Positions 44,026-56,100 of a stretch of DNA of 64,000 nucleotides are shown here, piece after piece. The stretch comes from Coniferiporia sulphurascens (lineage: Eukaryota > Basidiomycota > Agaricomycetes > Hymenochaetales > Hymenochaetaceae). The stretch covers positions 1,612,001-1,676,000 of the forward strand of contig NBBA01000002.1 in NCBI GenBank assembly GCA_002794785.1, in the 5' to 3' direction. The number at the start of each line of letters is the position of its first letter. The stretch's first letter is position 1. The translations under genes and the position numbers were made by a program. The notes under the pieces were generated by a model. The model was not told the DNA's origin. It saw only the letters and a program-made list of their open reading frames with translations, and did no database searches.

Positions 44026-45348
44026 AGAATTAAAGAGCGCTCTTGCGGGGCCCCACTATGCGTGCACCTTCCTCGTGACATAGAAGCCTGACCGGTAGGA
44101 CTTACACCCGACACGCTGTCCTCTATGACGTGCTGGATTGGGAAGGGTGTGCCGCGCCAGGGAGACATTCCGAGTGGGGGTCGCGGCGCCATAGGCACTA
44201 CCCCACCCATTGGGTGCCCCCCCTACCCTACACATTCCCCCCCTTACCCCACTTTCCATTGTAGAGTGCCGCCCATTTCTGGGAATCAACTTAAGCATGT
44301 AGTAGGACTTACTCCTACATGCACCCATGCCAGATTTAGTGCTCTGGAGCCAGTGGAGGGAACTATCCCCCGCCGCTACAGCTCGCTCCATAGTGGAGGG
44401 GTTTCCTAGGCCCCCCTGGAGTTTCCTGTTCCCCAGCACACGCTTCAGAGCCCCGAAGGGGAATACTCAGGCACAAGGCCCGCTTCTGGATCCGTGGCAT
44501 ACCGGAGTTGATGTGTCGCCCTCGCTTGGACCCTGGCGCTTGTTACAGCCACCAGGGAGTCCGCTCAGACTAACCACCTCTCAAGGGGTACCAGCGTCCT
44601 TCCCACTTCGATGGGAGAGGGCCAGCTACCAGGGACTTCCCACGACTGCTAGGTGAGCCCCAGTGTTGTCCCCCAAAGAGGCCCATGGTGGCCTGTCGCT
44701 TTCGCGTCGGCTGGTTCTTACTGCAACGCCATGTGTTATGAAGCCCCTATCTCCTTATAGCAACTAGTGCTGTCATCAGAGACCCTTTCGGGGTTTGGGG
44801 CGGCAGTTTTTATGGTTTGTCTTGCCAAGGACAACACAGCCCCAGGATTTTAAGTCCCAACCCGAAGGTCAGATCCGAGTTTCCCTGAACCTGAGGTCTC
44901 CCAACCGAAGCCGACCGCTGAAGGGCAGAGGGTTACCCCCCCCCACATGGGTGTGGGGACGTTAATGTCGTGTCCCCCCCCAACTGGCAGGCATGCGCCC
45001 CTTGCGCTGCCGAGAGGCGGACCAGCCGAGCACCATGCTCTGAGAGAGCACGGCAGATGTGAGAGAGGATCTTGGTACTCACTGAGCCATCCCCCCCCAG
45101 TGCAATGTTAATGATGGGTTGCGTACCCCCTGGCGGGTGTGAGCCCCTTTCGCGCCATCAGACGACGCCATTACAGCGCCTCAGCGACCAGCGAGCAGCG
45201 CTCCTTTATAAAAGGTGCGCAGTCAGGAAACCTTCTCTCATGTCAACCCAGTAGAATACCAGACCAGAGCATGGGTTGCTGCGATGAACCCTGAGACGAC
45301 CCCCAGTGAAAACCAGAGATGGTGGTGGTAAGAGGACAAGAAGGATGA
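44026..45348 (-). other. Unrecognised 1.3-kb 5' module of composite N
   Basis: G/C-rich, with many short runs of C or G and no reading frame longer than about 130 codons on either strand; none looks like a known protein. Visible: a hairpin (gcatgtag...ctacatgc, 44295-44322), a TATAAAAG box on the plus strand at 45207-45214 with TATAAAG on the minus strand, and ccccgaagggg-type small inverted repeats. I do not recognise it as rRNA, snRNA or 7SL. It could be a structured non-coding RNA, a non-autonomous element, or a captured host transcript. Confidence 0.7.
45319..45347 (-). promoter_or_regulatory. LINE-like 5' terminal box of composite N
   Basis: Read on the minus strand, the first 29 bases agree with the J leader at 25 positions: catccttcttg and accaccaccat are exact, and only the middle differs. 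Similarity stops after that. A shared start-site promoter is the likely meaning; the role is inferred. Confidence 0.65.
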
Positions 45349-46734
45349 AAATATTTGTCCGCAGTGGAGGCGAGGGGGCAGGCTAGAGACAGTGTCCATC
45401 GTTCGACCAGCGTCTTGGTGGCCACTTCTTTAAGTGCGGATATGGAGGGCACAAGTTGTGAGGGGGGGAGCTCCATGGCTGATTTGGCTTCGACGTCGGC
45501 CCATTTGTTCCTGGGGACATCCGAGTGACCCAGACACCACATGAAGTGAACAGTGAGGCCTGGGTGTGAGTCCAGAAGCGTCTTGACCCCCGCCTTCCAA
45601 AGGTGGAGGAGATGGGCACCCAGTATGGCGGCCCAGCTGCGGAAAAGGTTGAGTGCTGTCAGCAAATTGGACAGAAAGAAGAGGTCCGATGCGACAGGCA
45701 GGTGGCTGAGGAGGCGGTGCACAGCCCAGCCTGGGGTGGTAGCGAGTGAAAAAATTTCCGCATCCATTGCAGTGGTGCAGGTGGGGGAGGTGAGGCGGCG
45801 GGACCGAAGTCTGGTGAGGCTGTGCATAGCGCAGATGGCGGATCCCGAGGCTGTTCTGATGTGTGAGCCATCAGTGAAGACCTGGAGATGGGGGGTGGTG
45901 CTTAGGTCCTGGGCAGCTTTCACAAACTCTTTGCATGTGTCGCCTGTGACTGGGGGGGAGGGGAGGGTGAAGGTGACCCATCCTCTTGTAAAGGCGAGTG
46001 GATCCGTCCATGGGAGATGTGTGTATGCAGGGACGGGTTGTACCTGGGGGACTCGGACCTGCAGGGAAAGGGAAAAAGGTCTATTAGTTACAGTGCGGTA
46101 ATGTTTGCGGCTGATAGCATGGGGAGTGCGCCAGAGGCGCAGGGAATGGGACATTTTTAAATACTCGAAGTAAAAAGAAAGGGGAGGGACTGAGCAAAGG
46201 AAATTAGTCAAGAAAGGAGAGGCACCTTTGTAGATGCCGAGGATCCACCAACAGGCCGTATTTTGTATGGTTTGGAGGCGGTTGACCAGTGTTTTCTGGC
46301 GGTGGCCGTGGTACCAGACCGGTGCACCCCATGCCAAGACGGAGCAGACGCAGCTGGTGTACAGTCGCCAGAGGAGGAGGGCCGATACTCTGTGCTCTGT
46401 GTTGCCTAAGATGCGGAGGGCAGCGAGGGTGGAGAGTCCCTTGGAGCGCATTCGCTCCACATGCGACTTGAAGGTCAGTCCCGGGTCCCACCATATGCCG
46501 AGCCACCAGAGTGGTCGGGAGGGTTGGATGAGGGTGTTGGGGTTGATTTGGATCCCGGCTGTATCCCAGCCATGGTAGCCAGTTTTGCGCCAAGGTGGGT
46601 GGAAGTGGAGTGCTTCAGTTTTGGCGGCTTCTATGTTAAGGCCAATGTTGCCGAAGAGGCCATCGAGTTGGTGGTAGGCGTCTGCCAGGCGGCAGCAATT
46701 GGATGCTACTGAGGGGCCTATGCATATTAGTAGG
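45349..46734 (-). pseudogene. LINE copy M, part 2: RT thumb, linker and RNase H
   Basis: Minus strand from LLICIGPSVASNCC (46734) through KTEALHFHPPWRKTGYHGW, WLGIWWDPGLTFK, WGAPVWYHGHRQKTLV and RNase H (VFTDGSHIR, AEIFSLATTPGW, FFLSNLLTALNLF with the active-site Asp changed to Asn, WCLGHSDVPRNKWADVEA) to CPLASTADKY at 45360. Open for about 370 codons. Type 3. It ends at the insertion site of N. Confidence 0.9.
46721..46734. repeat. Target-site duplication of copy O, left copy
   Basis: tgcatattagtagg here is repeated exactly at 52527-52540. The site is the RT motif C region of M (HLLICI), so O inserted next to the YxDD codons. Confidence 0.92.
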
Positions 46735-47057
46735 TTTTTTTTTTTTTTTTAAAATTATTATTCCTGCAGTATTACATAATTACAAGCTGCCCCCCCGAAG
46801 GGGGGGGCCCTAACTACATAACAACAGAGGCGCCCGTCATTGCACACTGCACAAAACTGGGTGGGGGCTCTGCTCCCTGCAGGGTGCCGAAGTGTGAAGA
46901 GCCCCTATTGAGTAAGAAGAACGCGAGTAGGAGGAATACATATTGCTATGAACAATACCAAGTGGCTGAAGGCAGGATAAAGTAGGAAGCTTAGAAAAGG
47001 AAAGGGGGGGCGAGAGCGCCAGCCAGGATGTATTCCATGGAATTCAAAAGGCAGACG

Positions 47058-49692
47058 CTAATCGGAAGGAAAAGGAGGAAGCGTACCTGATAGCTCCAAA
47101 AGGGCCGGGTCCGAGTCCTGAATTCGAGGTCCAAGCATATGACACATGTAGTCCCATAGGAGGTCCAGGTCCATATCCTCATCGGTGGGGTGGCCGTCCA
47201 GGTCCATCATGGCAAAAGCCAGCTGGATGGCGCCTGTGGCACGGTCAGAGAGGCAGTTAAGGTGCCCTGTCAGCCTTAGCCAATGGCGCAAAACCAGGAG
47301 GCGGTTTTTGTCAGCCCACTCTGAGTGGTGGACTGGGAGAGGGTCCCGAGGTGGCCATATGCGTTGTATCCATGGGTGGAAGGTACTACAGCTGCCAAGG
47401 ATGTGGGTGGTCGACTGCACGGGCCAGGGGGGGTGGTTGTGCCATCTGCAGTGTGAGATCAGGCCATGCCTGCGACGGTAGGCTGAGTCGAAACTCAGCC
47501 AGTAACCCCCATAGGGACTGGCGCGACAGAGGACCTGTGCGACTGCAGATAGCTCGCTGCGTGGATGGTCGACCAAATGCATGAGTAGCTTTCAAGGTCG
47601 GTGTGAGGGTAGACCATGAACTGCCAGGTACTTATTGGCAGTTGAGGCAAGGGGGCAGGCTAGCGAGAACGTCCATTGTTCCATGAGGGTGCAGATGGTG
47701 ACCTCTTTTAGTGTGGAGGTGGAGGGTTTGAGGTCGGATGGGGGGAGCTCTGTCACCAGCTTCGCTTCCATGTCAGCCCATTCATTACCAGGGATGTCCA
47801 AGTGTCCAGGGCACCATATGAAATGAACAGTGAGCTGGGGGTATGAGTCCAGCAGAGTCTCCACACCCGCTTTCCAGATGTGGAGGAGGTGGGTGCCTGG
47901 GGCGGTGGCCCACATGCGGAAAAGGTGCAGTGCAGTCAGTGAATCAGACAGAAAGAAGATGTCTGATGCGACATGCAGCTGTGCCAGGAGGCAGTGTGCT
48001 ACCCAGCCGGGGGCCGTTGTGAGGGAGAATTCCTCGGCATCCATGGCAGTGGCGCAAGTGGGGGACTCCAGTTGGCGAGACCGGAGGCAGGTGGAGCTTT
48101 GCATTGCGCAGATGGCAGAGCCCGTCTTTTCATCGATGCGGGAGCCGTCCGTGAACACTTGGACATGGGGGATGGAGCCGAGGGCCTGTGCAGCGCTCAC
48201 GAATTGCTTGCAAGTGTCGGCATTGACTGGGGTGGAGGGCATGGTGAAGTGGACTCGGCCATTGGTGAAGGCCAGGGGGTCCATCCATGGGGGATGCATG
48301 TATGCAGGGACCTGTTGAACCCAGGGGGCTCGGACCTGCAAAGAAAGGGAGAAAGGTCTGTTAGCTATGTTTTTAAATAATTTTCGGCCAATAGAGTGGG
48401 GGGTGCACCATAGGCGCAGAGAATGGGTAGTCTTTATATACTCAAAGTAGAAAGAAAGGGGGGGAATGGAGCAAAGAAAATTAGTGGAATGGGGGGAGGC
48501 ACCTTTGAAGATGCCCAGGATCCAGCGGCAAGCCATATTTTGCACAGCTTGGAGGCGGTTTACCAGTGTTTTTTGGCGGCGGCCATGATACCAGACTGGC
48601 GCCCCCCATGATAGGATGGAGCGGACACAGGAGGTGTACAGGCGGCGGAGGAGGAGGGCCGAGATACCGCGTTGGGTGTTGCCCAGGATGTGGAGGGCAG
48701 TGAGGGTGGAGAGCCCTTTGGAATGCATGCATTCCACATGGGGCTTGAAGGAGAGGCCTGGATCCCACCAAATCCCCAACCATCGCAGTGGGATTGAGGG
48801 GCGGATCAGGGTGTCGGGGTCAACTTGGACCCTGGCGGTGTCCCAGCCATCATAGCTGGTGCATCGCCGAGGTGGGTGGAAGTGGAGGCACTCCATCTTG
48901 GCGGCTTCAATGTTGAGACTGATGGTGCTGAAGAGGGTGTTGAGTTGCTGGTAGGTGCTGGCGAGGGTGCGGCAGTTGGATGCCACTGAGGGGCCTACAC
49001 AGATAAGTAAATGGTCGTCAACATATGCCAGGGTGGTGGTGCCAGCTTGGTGAAAGTGCCGGAGGACCACCCCCGCAAAAATCATTGACAGGATGGGGGA
49101 GACTGGCGAGCCCTGCAGTGTGCCGAAGTCAGGTTTGGGTGCAGTAGGGAGGGTGGTACCATCGAATGCAATGGCAACCTGCTGGTCCATCATGAAGGAT
49201 AAGCACCAGTTGGCCATGTCGGGGGCGCAACCAAGATCCAACAACTGTTGGTGGAGGAGTTGGGGGTGTACCAAGTTGAAGAAGCCCTGAATGTCGACCG
49301 CTAGGACCAAGCATACAAGGCCCTCTGAGTGGGCACACTCTGCAATCTGTAAGAGGTGTTGGGCAGCATCATAGACCGAATGGCCTTGACGCCCCCCATA
49401 TTGGTTCAGTGGCAACCAGCCCCTCATGTTGGCAAGGAACTGGAGCCAGTTAGCTATGATTTTTTCGAGGAGTTTCCCTAGGGTCTCCTCCAGAGTGATG
49501 AGTCAGTATGAACATGGCGAGAAGGGGTCCTTTTTGTTCGGTTTCCGGAGCATTACGACTTTTGCCGCCCACCAGCACTCGGGGTGGTGCCCCAAGTGTA
49601 GACAGTCATTGAAAAGTGTAAGAATCTCATCGGGGTAGGCCTCCACCACCCATTTCAGGGGGCAGTAGCCTATCCCCAAGAGGCCTGGGGCC
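47058..49692 (-). pseudogene. ORF2 RT and RNase H of copy O
   Basis: The frame begins APGLLGIGYCPLKWVVEAYPDEILTLF, with a disrupted RPITLEE region near 49500. It is open from 49427 for 611 codons: motif A VDIQGFFNLVHPQLLHQQL, B GTLQGSPVSPILSM, C AYVDDHLLICVG (intact), linker WGAPVWYHGRRQ, RNase H VFTDGSRIDEKTGSAIC, EEFSLTTAPGW, FFLSDSLTALHLF, WCPGHLDIPGNEWADMEA. A stop at 47592 is followed by the last part, 47058-47582, to GTLPPFPSD. Among type 1 copies this is the longest open RT-RNase H stretch. Confidence 0.92.
49679..49692. repeat. Target-site duplication of copy P, left copy
   Basis: agaggcctggggcc here pairs with agaggcctggagcc at 52005-52018, one transition apart. Joining the flanks restores NLSAPGL/GIGY coding of O. 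Confidence 0.88.
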
Positions 49693-51965
49693 CCTATGTC
49701 AACGACCACCTCCTCATGCATGTCGGCCCCAGCGTGGCATCCAACTGCCAGCAACTAGCTGCTGCCTACCACCAACTCAATGCTCTCTTTGGCGACATTG
49801 GTCTCAACATCGAGGCTGCCAAGACAGAGTGCCTACACTTCCACCCGCCCCAGCACTGTACCTCAGCATACACCAACTGGGACACAGCTGGGGTCTAGGT
49901 CGACCCGACCATGTTCATCCAACCTTCGATCCCCCTCCGCTGGCTGGGGATTTGGTGGGACCCCGCCCTCACCTTCAAGGCCCATGTCGAGCAAATGTGC
50001 TCCAAAGGCCTCTCCACCCTCGCCACCCTCCACATCCTTGGTAACACCAAACGCGGCATCTTGGCCCTCCTCCTACATCGCCTATACATCACCTGTGTCC
50101 ACTCTGTCCTTACATGGGGGGCACCGGTTTGGTATCATGGGCAGTGCCAAAAAACCTTAGTAAGCCGCCTGCAGGCTGTGCAAAACACAGCATGCAGATG
50201 GATTCTTGGCGTCTATAAAGGTGCCTCCCCATTCTCCACAAATTTCCTTTGTTCCCTTCCCCCTCTCTCTTATTATTTCGAATATGCAAAGACCCTTCAC
50301 TCTCTGTGTCTCTGGCACACCCCACACTCTGTCAGTAGAAAACGTTATCATAAAACCGTAGCTAACCATCCCTTCTCCACTTCTCTGCAGGTCCGGGTCC
50401 CCTGGGTTCAACTGGTCCCTGCATACACTCATCCCCCTTGGACAGATCCTCTGGCATTTACGAATGGCTGAGTATCATTTGCCTCTCCTATCACTCCAGT
50501 TAGCAAGGACACCCATGAACAATTCGTGGAAGCCGCATGCTCCCTGAGCACCCTCCCCCATCTTCAGGTCTTCACTGATGGCTCCCACATGGGGACAAAG
50601 TCTGGTTCCGCCATCTGTGCCATGATGGGCCTCACCTGCCTAAAATCTCGCCAACTCGCCTCCCCTACATGTGCCACAGCATCAGACATGGAGATTTTCT
50701 CCCTCACCTCTGTGCCCATGTGGGCCACACACCACCTATGGGATCTATTGCCTGTCACATCTGACATCTTCTTTTTATCAGATTCGCTGACAGCACTCCA
50801 CCTTATCCGCACTTGGGCGCTGGTCCCAGGCACCCATCTCCTCCATCAATGGAAGGCAGGGGTCCAGACTCTCTTGGACTCGTATCTGGAACTCTCCGTA
50901 CATTTCGTCTGGTGTCCAGGTCACTCCAACATCCCAGGGAATGAATGGGCTGACCACAAGGCCAAGTTTGCGACAAATCTCCCCCCGTCCTCCCTCGCCC
51001 CCTCTACCTCCGCTCTGAAGGAAGCCGCCATCAAAACCCTTATGGAACGGTGGCCTCTTTCCCTCACCCGCCCCCTGGCCTCGACAGCCGACAAGTACTT
51101 GGCTGTCAACGGCATCCCTTCTTGCAGACCACGGAAGTTACTCAACCAGTCAGTCGACCATCCCCACCATGAGCTCTCGGCAGTTGCCCAGGTCCTCTGT
51201 CGTGCCGGTCCCTATGGGGGCTACTGGCTGAGCTTCGACTCAGTCTACTGGTGCAGACACGGCCTGATCTCGCACTGCAGGTGGCACAACCACCCCCCCT
51301 GGCCAGCCCAATCCACTGCCCATGTCCTGGGCGGGTGTTGTGCTTTCCGACCGTGGATCCGAAAGGTCTGGCCTCCCCGTGACCCACTTCCAACCCATCA
51401 CACCGAGTGGGCCGATGAAAACCGTCTCTAGGTTCTGCACCACTGGCTGAAATTGACCGGGCACCTGAACCGCCTATCTGAGTGCACCTCTGCCACCATC
51501 CGCCTGGCCTTTGCCGCAATGGACTTAGAGGGGCACCCTACTGACAAAGATATGGACTTGGACCTCCTCAGGGGATACATGAGTCATATGCTTGGACCCC
51601 GACCCCAGGACCCAGACCTGGCTCTCTTGGAGCTTTCAGGTACACTTCCTCCCTTTTCCTCTACTCAGTGACCGCCTTTCGGACTCCCCTGCGCTCATCC
51701 TGGCCAGCACTCTCGCCCTCCCTTTCCAATTCTAAGTTACCCCTATTACCTGCCCTCATCTGCTTGGTTTTGTCATAGCGATATGTATTCCTCTCTCCTT
51801 CTCCTCCTCCTCTCTTTTCTAATAGGGGCCCTTCCCACCTTGGCACCCTTTGGGGAGCAGGGTCCCCACCCAGTTTCGTGCATTGTGCGATGACAGGCGC
51901 CTCTGTTGTTATGTAGTTAGGGCCCCCCCTTTGGGGGGGCGGCTTGTAATTATGTAATACTGCAG

Positions 51966-52003
<38 letters not shown>

Positions 52004-52004
52004 G
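49693..52004 (+). mobile_element. LINE copy P, type 2, plus strand, inside O
   Basis: 5'-truncated at RT motif C, which reads YVNDHLLMHVG (Asn for the first Asp). It runs through thumb, linker and RNase H (VFTDGSHMGTKSGSAIC, FFLSDSLTALHLI, WCPGHSNIPGNEWADHKA) to the end at 51671, then 3' UTR, hairpin and a long (TAA)n tail (51968-52003). Stops: TAG 49896-49898, TGA 50469-50471, TAG 51429-51431. It is closest to E and to the LINE part of the SINE chimera. Confidence 0.92.
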
Positions 52005-52526
52005 AGAGGCCTGGAGCCGACAAATTGGATGTATCGGCCAGTGCCCCCATAAGCTCCGCAAGGAGTATGGGCGGGGCAGCTGGTTGAGTTGGTGGTAGCG
52101 GGATGTCAGCCACTACCTGTGGTGGGGGGGGCATGAAGAAGGTTTCTCTGAAGAGCTCACCTTTCTCATCATCCATCTGGGTGAAAGAGCCGTCTCACCG
52201 TTTGAGCGAGGGGATGGGTGTAGGTCGGTTGCCGAGGCCGTGCTTGGCCCAGTTCCAGATGTTGGAGGCGTCCGCTTCCGATGCCTGGTTGGCGTAGAAC
52301 TGTCATTTGGCTGTTCATATACCCCTTTTGAAGGCTCTTCGTGCTGATGACTGCTGGAGGGGGGTGGTAGCTGTTGAGATAGCAGTCAGAAGGGTTTTGC
52401 AGTGGGGCGACCACCACGGGACTTCTGCTTTCGACAGCTTAGAGAGGTGGGTGAACGGCTGGAGGGTGGCAACCATAGAGTCAATGACCGCCTTTGCTTT
52501 GATGTCCAGGGTATGGTTGTTGTGCC
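52005..52526 (-). pseudogene. ORF2 linker of copy O, 5' part
   Basis: Minus strand: TLDIKAKAVIDSMVATLQPFTHLSKLSKAEVPWWSPHCKTLL, then SNIWNWAKHGLGNRPTPIPSLK, FFMPPPPQVVADIP and NLSAPGL. There are stops near 52317 and 52305 and one near 52196. It is cut by P at 52005 and by the 5' truncation of O at 52526. Confidence 0.88.
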
Positions 52527-52828
52527 TGCATATTAGTAGGTGGTTGTCAATGTATGCAAGTGCTGTGGTGCCGGCTTGGTGAAAGTGCCGGAGGACCATG
52601 CCCACGAAGATTGTTGACAAGATGGGGGAGACTGGTGATCCTTGAGGGGTGCCTAAGTCAGGTTTGGGGGCGGTTGGGAGGGTGGTGCTGTCGAAGGCGA
52701 CTGCTACCTGCCTATCCGTCATGAAGGAGAGACACCAGTCCACCATGTCGGGCGGGCACTGGAGCTCCAGCAATTGTCGATGGAGGAGGTGGGGGTGGAC
52801 CAAGTCAAAGAAGCCCTGTATGTCGACC
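52527..52828 (-). pseudogene. LINE copy M, part 3: RT core
   Basis: Minus strand: VDIQGFFDLVHPHLLHRQLLELQCPPDMVDWCLSFMTDRQVAVAF, GTPQGSPVSPILSTIF, AYIDNHLLIC (second catalytic Asp to Asn). It continues M upstream of the O insertion and is cut at 52828 by the tail of Q, right at RT motif A. Confidence 0.9.
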
Positions 52829-53157
52829 TTTTTTTATTTTTTTATTTTTATTATTATTATTCCTGCAGTATTACATAATTACAAGCTGCCCACCCAAAGG
52901 GGGGGCCCTAACTACATAACAACAGAGGCGCCCATCATCGCACAACGCATGAAACTGGGTGGGGGCCCTGCTCCCTGAAGGGTGCCAAGGTGGGAAGGGC
53001 CCCTATTAGTAAGTGAGAGCAAGAAAGAGGGAGGAATACATATCACTACTGCCGAGCCAAAATAGACGTTATCAGGCAAAAGGGGGTAGCTTAGAATAGG
53101 AAAGGGTGGGCAAGAGCGCCAGCCGGGACATATGGGGGGGAGTCCGAAGGGCAGGCA

Positions 53158-56100
53158 CTAGTCAGAGGAAAAGGGAGGAAGCACACCTGAAAGCTCCAAG
53201 AGAGCTGGGTCTGGGTCCTGGGTACAGGGTCCAAGCATATGACTCATGTAATCCTGGAGGAGGTCCAAGTCCATATCTTCGTTGGTCAGGTGTCCCTCCA
53301 GCTCCATTGCGGTGAAAGCCAGGCAGATAGTGGCAGAGGTGTGGTCGGTTAGGCAGTTAAGTTGCCCCATCAGCTTTAGCCAGTGGCGCAGAACCTGGAG
53401 ATGGTTTTCATCGGCCCACTTGGTGTGGTGGGTTGGAAGTGGGTCATGGGGGGGCCAGACCTTGCGGATCCATGGTCGGAATGTGCGACAGCCACCCAAT
53501 ATATGGGCAGTCAACTGGGCCGGCCAGGGGGGTGGTTGTGCCATCTGCAGTGCGAGATCAGGCTGTGCCTGCGCCAGTAGGCTGAGTCGAAGCTCAGCCA
53601 GTAGCCCCCATAGGGACCGGCATGACAGAGAACCTGGGCGACTGTGGAGAGTTCACAGCGGGGGTGGTCAACCGATTGTGTAATGAGCTTACAGGGGCGG
53701 CGGGAAGGGATGCCGTTGACAGCTAGATATTTGTCGGCTGTCGAGGCAAGTGGGCAGGCCAGAGAAAGGGACCATCACTCCATGAGTGTGATGATGGCGG
53801 CCTCTTTTAGTGCGGAGGTGGAGGGTGCGAGGGAGGATGGGGGTAGGTTCGTTGCAAACTTCCCCTCACGGTCTGCCCATTCATTCCCGGGGATGTCAGA
53901 GTGACCCAGGCACCAGATGAAATGAATGGAGAGATCTGGGTATGAGTCCAATAGAGTCTGGACCCCTGCCTTCCATTGGTGGAGGAGGTGGGCGCCTGGG
54001 ACTGGCACCCATGTGCGGATTAGGTGGAGTGCTGTCAGTGAATCTGACAGAAAGAAGATGTCAGATGCAACCAGCAAAAGCTCCCACAGGTGGTGCGCAG
54101 CCCAGCTCAGTGTGGAAGTGAGGGAGAAGATCTCCACATCCATTGCTGTGGCACAGGTGGAGGAGGCGAGCCGGCGGGACTTGAGGCAGGTGAGGCCCCG
54201 CATTGCGCACATGGCTGATCCGGAGTTTGTACCCATGCAGGAGCCATCGGTGAACACCTGGAGGTGGGGGAGGGTGCTCAGGGTGCAGGTGGCAGCCACA
54301 AATTCTTTGCGGGTGTCCTTGCTGACTGGAGTGATAGGAGTGGCGAACGAGACTCTTCCATTTGTAAATGCCAGAGGATCCGTCCATGGGGGATGAGTGT
54401 ATGCTGGGACCAGTTGAACCCAGGGGACCTGGACCTGCAGAGAAGTGGAAAAGGGGCAGTTAGTTACGGTTTTATAATAGCGTTTTCTACCGACGGAGTG
54501 CGGGGTGCGCCAGAGGCACAGAGAATGGAGGGTCTTAGCATATTCGAAATAGTAAGAGAGGGGGGGGGGAGGGAACAAAGAAAATTTGTGGAAAAGGGGG
54601 AGGCACCTTTGTAGACACCAAGAATCCATCTGCATGCTGTGTTTTGTATGGCCTGCAGATGGCTTACTAGTGTTTTTTGGCATCGGCTGTGATACCATAC
54701 TGGTGCGCCCCATGTGAGGACTGAGCAGACGCAGGCAGTGTACAGTCGACAGAGGAGGAGGGCCGAGATTCCGTGTTTGGTGTTGCCGAGGATGCGGAGG
54801 GCGGCGAGAGTGGAGAGGCCCTTGGATCACATGCGTTCCACCTGGGCCTTGAATGTGAGGGTGGGGTCCCACCATATTCCCAGCCAGCGGAGCAGGATGG
54901 AGGGTCGGATAAGCGTAGTGGGGGCGACCCATACCCCGGCAGTGTCCCAGTTAGTGTAGGCGGCTGTACATCGTTGGGGTGGGTGGAAGTGTAGGCACTC
55001 TGTTTTGGCAGCTTCGATGTTGAGACTGATGGCACCGAAGTGGGCATTGAGTTGGTGGTAGGTGTTGGACAGTTGCTGACAGTTGGATGCCACACTGGGT
55101 CCGACGCACACGAGGAGATGGTCATTGATGTATGTGAGGGCGGTGGTGCCGGTTTGGTGAAATTTCCGGAGGACCACACCCGCGAATATAGTCGAGAGGA
55201 TCGGGGATACCAGGGACCCTTGAGGGGTGCCAAGGTCTGGTTTCTGGGCAGTTGGGAGGGTGGTGCCGTCGAAGGTGATGGCGACCTGCCGGTCTGTCAT
55301 GAAGGACAGGCACCAGTCCGCCATGTCAGGTGGGCACTGGAGGTCCAGCAGTTGTTGGTGGAGGAGTTGCGGGTGTACCGAGTTGAAGAAACCCTGTATA
55401 TCGACCGCAAGGATCGAGCATATGCGGCCCTCGGCATGGGCTCACTCCGCAATCTGTAAGAGGTGCTGGGCAGCATCGTAGACAGAGTGTCCCTGGCACC
55501 CCTGTATTGGTTAGGTGGCAGCCAGTCTCTCGTGTTAGTGAGGAACTGGAGCCGGTTAGCAATTATCTTTTCGAGGAGTTTCCCTAGGGTCTCCTTGAGG
55601 GTGATTGGTCGATAAGATCTCGGTGAGAAGGGGTCCTTCTTGTTTGGCTTCCAGAGCATCACCACTTTTGCCACCTGCCAGCACTTGGGGTGGTGCCCCA
55701 TGCACAGGCAGTTGTTGAAAAGGGCAAGTATCTTGCCAGGGTAGGCATCTACCACCCATTTTAAGGGGCGGTAGCCGATCCCCGAGAGGCCCGGAGCCGA
55801 CAAGTTGGAGGTGTCAGACAGTGCCCCCATGAGCTCCGAGAGGAGTATGGGTGGGGCAGCTGCTTGGGGTGGGGGCGGCAGTATGTCAGCTGCCTGGTGG
55901 GGCAGGGGGGGCGAAAAGAAAGTAGTGCGGAATAGCTCACCCTTCTCATCATCCGATTGGGTGAAGGTGCCATCGCGTTTCTTGAGCAAGGGGATTGGGG
56001 TAGGTTGGTTGCCCAGGCCACGCTTGGCCCAGCTCCAAATGTTGGAGGCGTCAGCTTGGTCTGCCTGTTCGGCATAGAACTGCCTCTTGGCCGCCCATAC

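Larger units (their letters stand above)
43220..45348 (-). mobile_element. Composite element N: unknown 1.3-kb 5' part fused to a LINE 3' end
   Basis: A 2.13-kb unit on the minus strand with a 12-bp target duplication. Its 5' end (45347 downwards) begins catccttcttg and matches the LINE leader at 25 of 29 positions. The following 1.3 kb (to 44026) has no similarity to any LINE part in the window and no long ORF. From 44025 it is type 1 RNase H C-terminus, 3' UTR, hairpin and an A-rich tail. It resembles in layout the MINE composites of Magnaporthe (a non-LINE WEIRD sequence fused to a truncated LINE). I infer mobilisation in trans by the LINE machinery. Confidence 0.85.
46735..52526 (-). mobile_element. 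LINE copy O, type 1, minus strand, carrying copy P
   Basis: 5'-truncated in the ORF2 linker (TLDIKAKAVIDSM at 52520), running down to a T-run tail at 46735-46765. Segments are 52005-52526 and 46735-49692, separated by P. The 14-bp target duplication lies in M. Contents: linker and RT start, RT core, RNase H, 3' UTR. Confidence 0.92.

Noticed and set aside
44026..45348. Ribosomal DNA spacer, snRNA or 7SL
   Set aside because: I could not recognise any conserved rRNA, U-snRNA or SRP motif. Kept as unknown.
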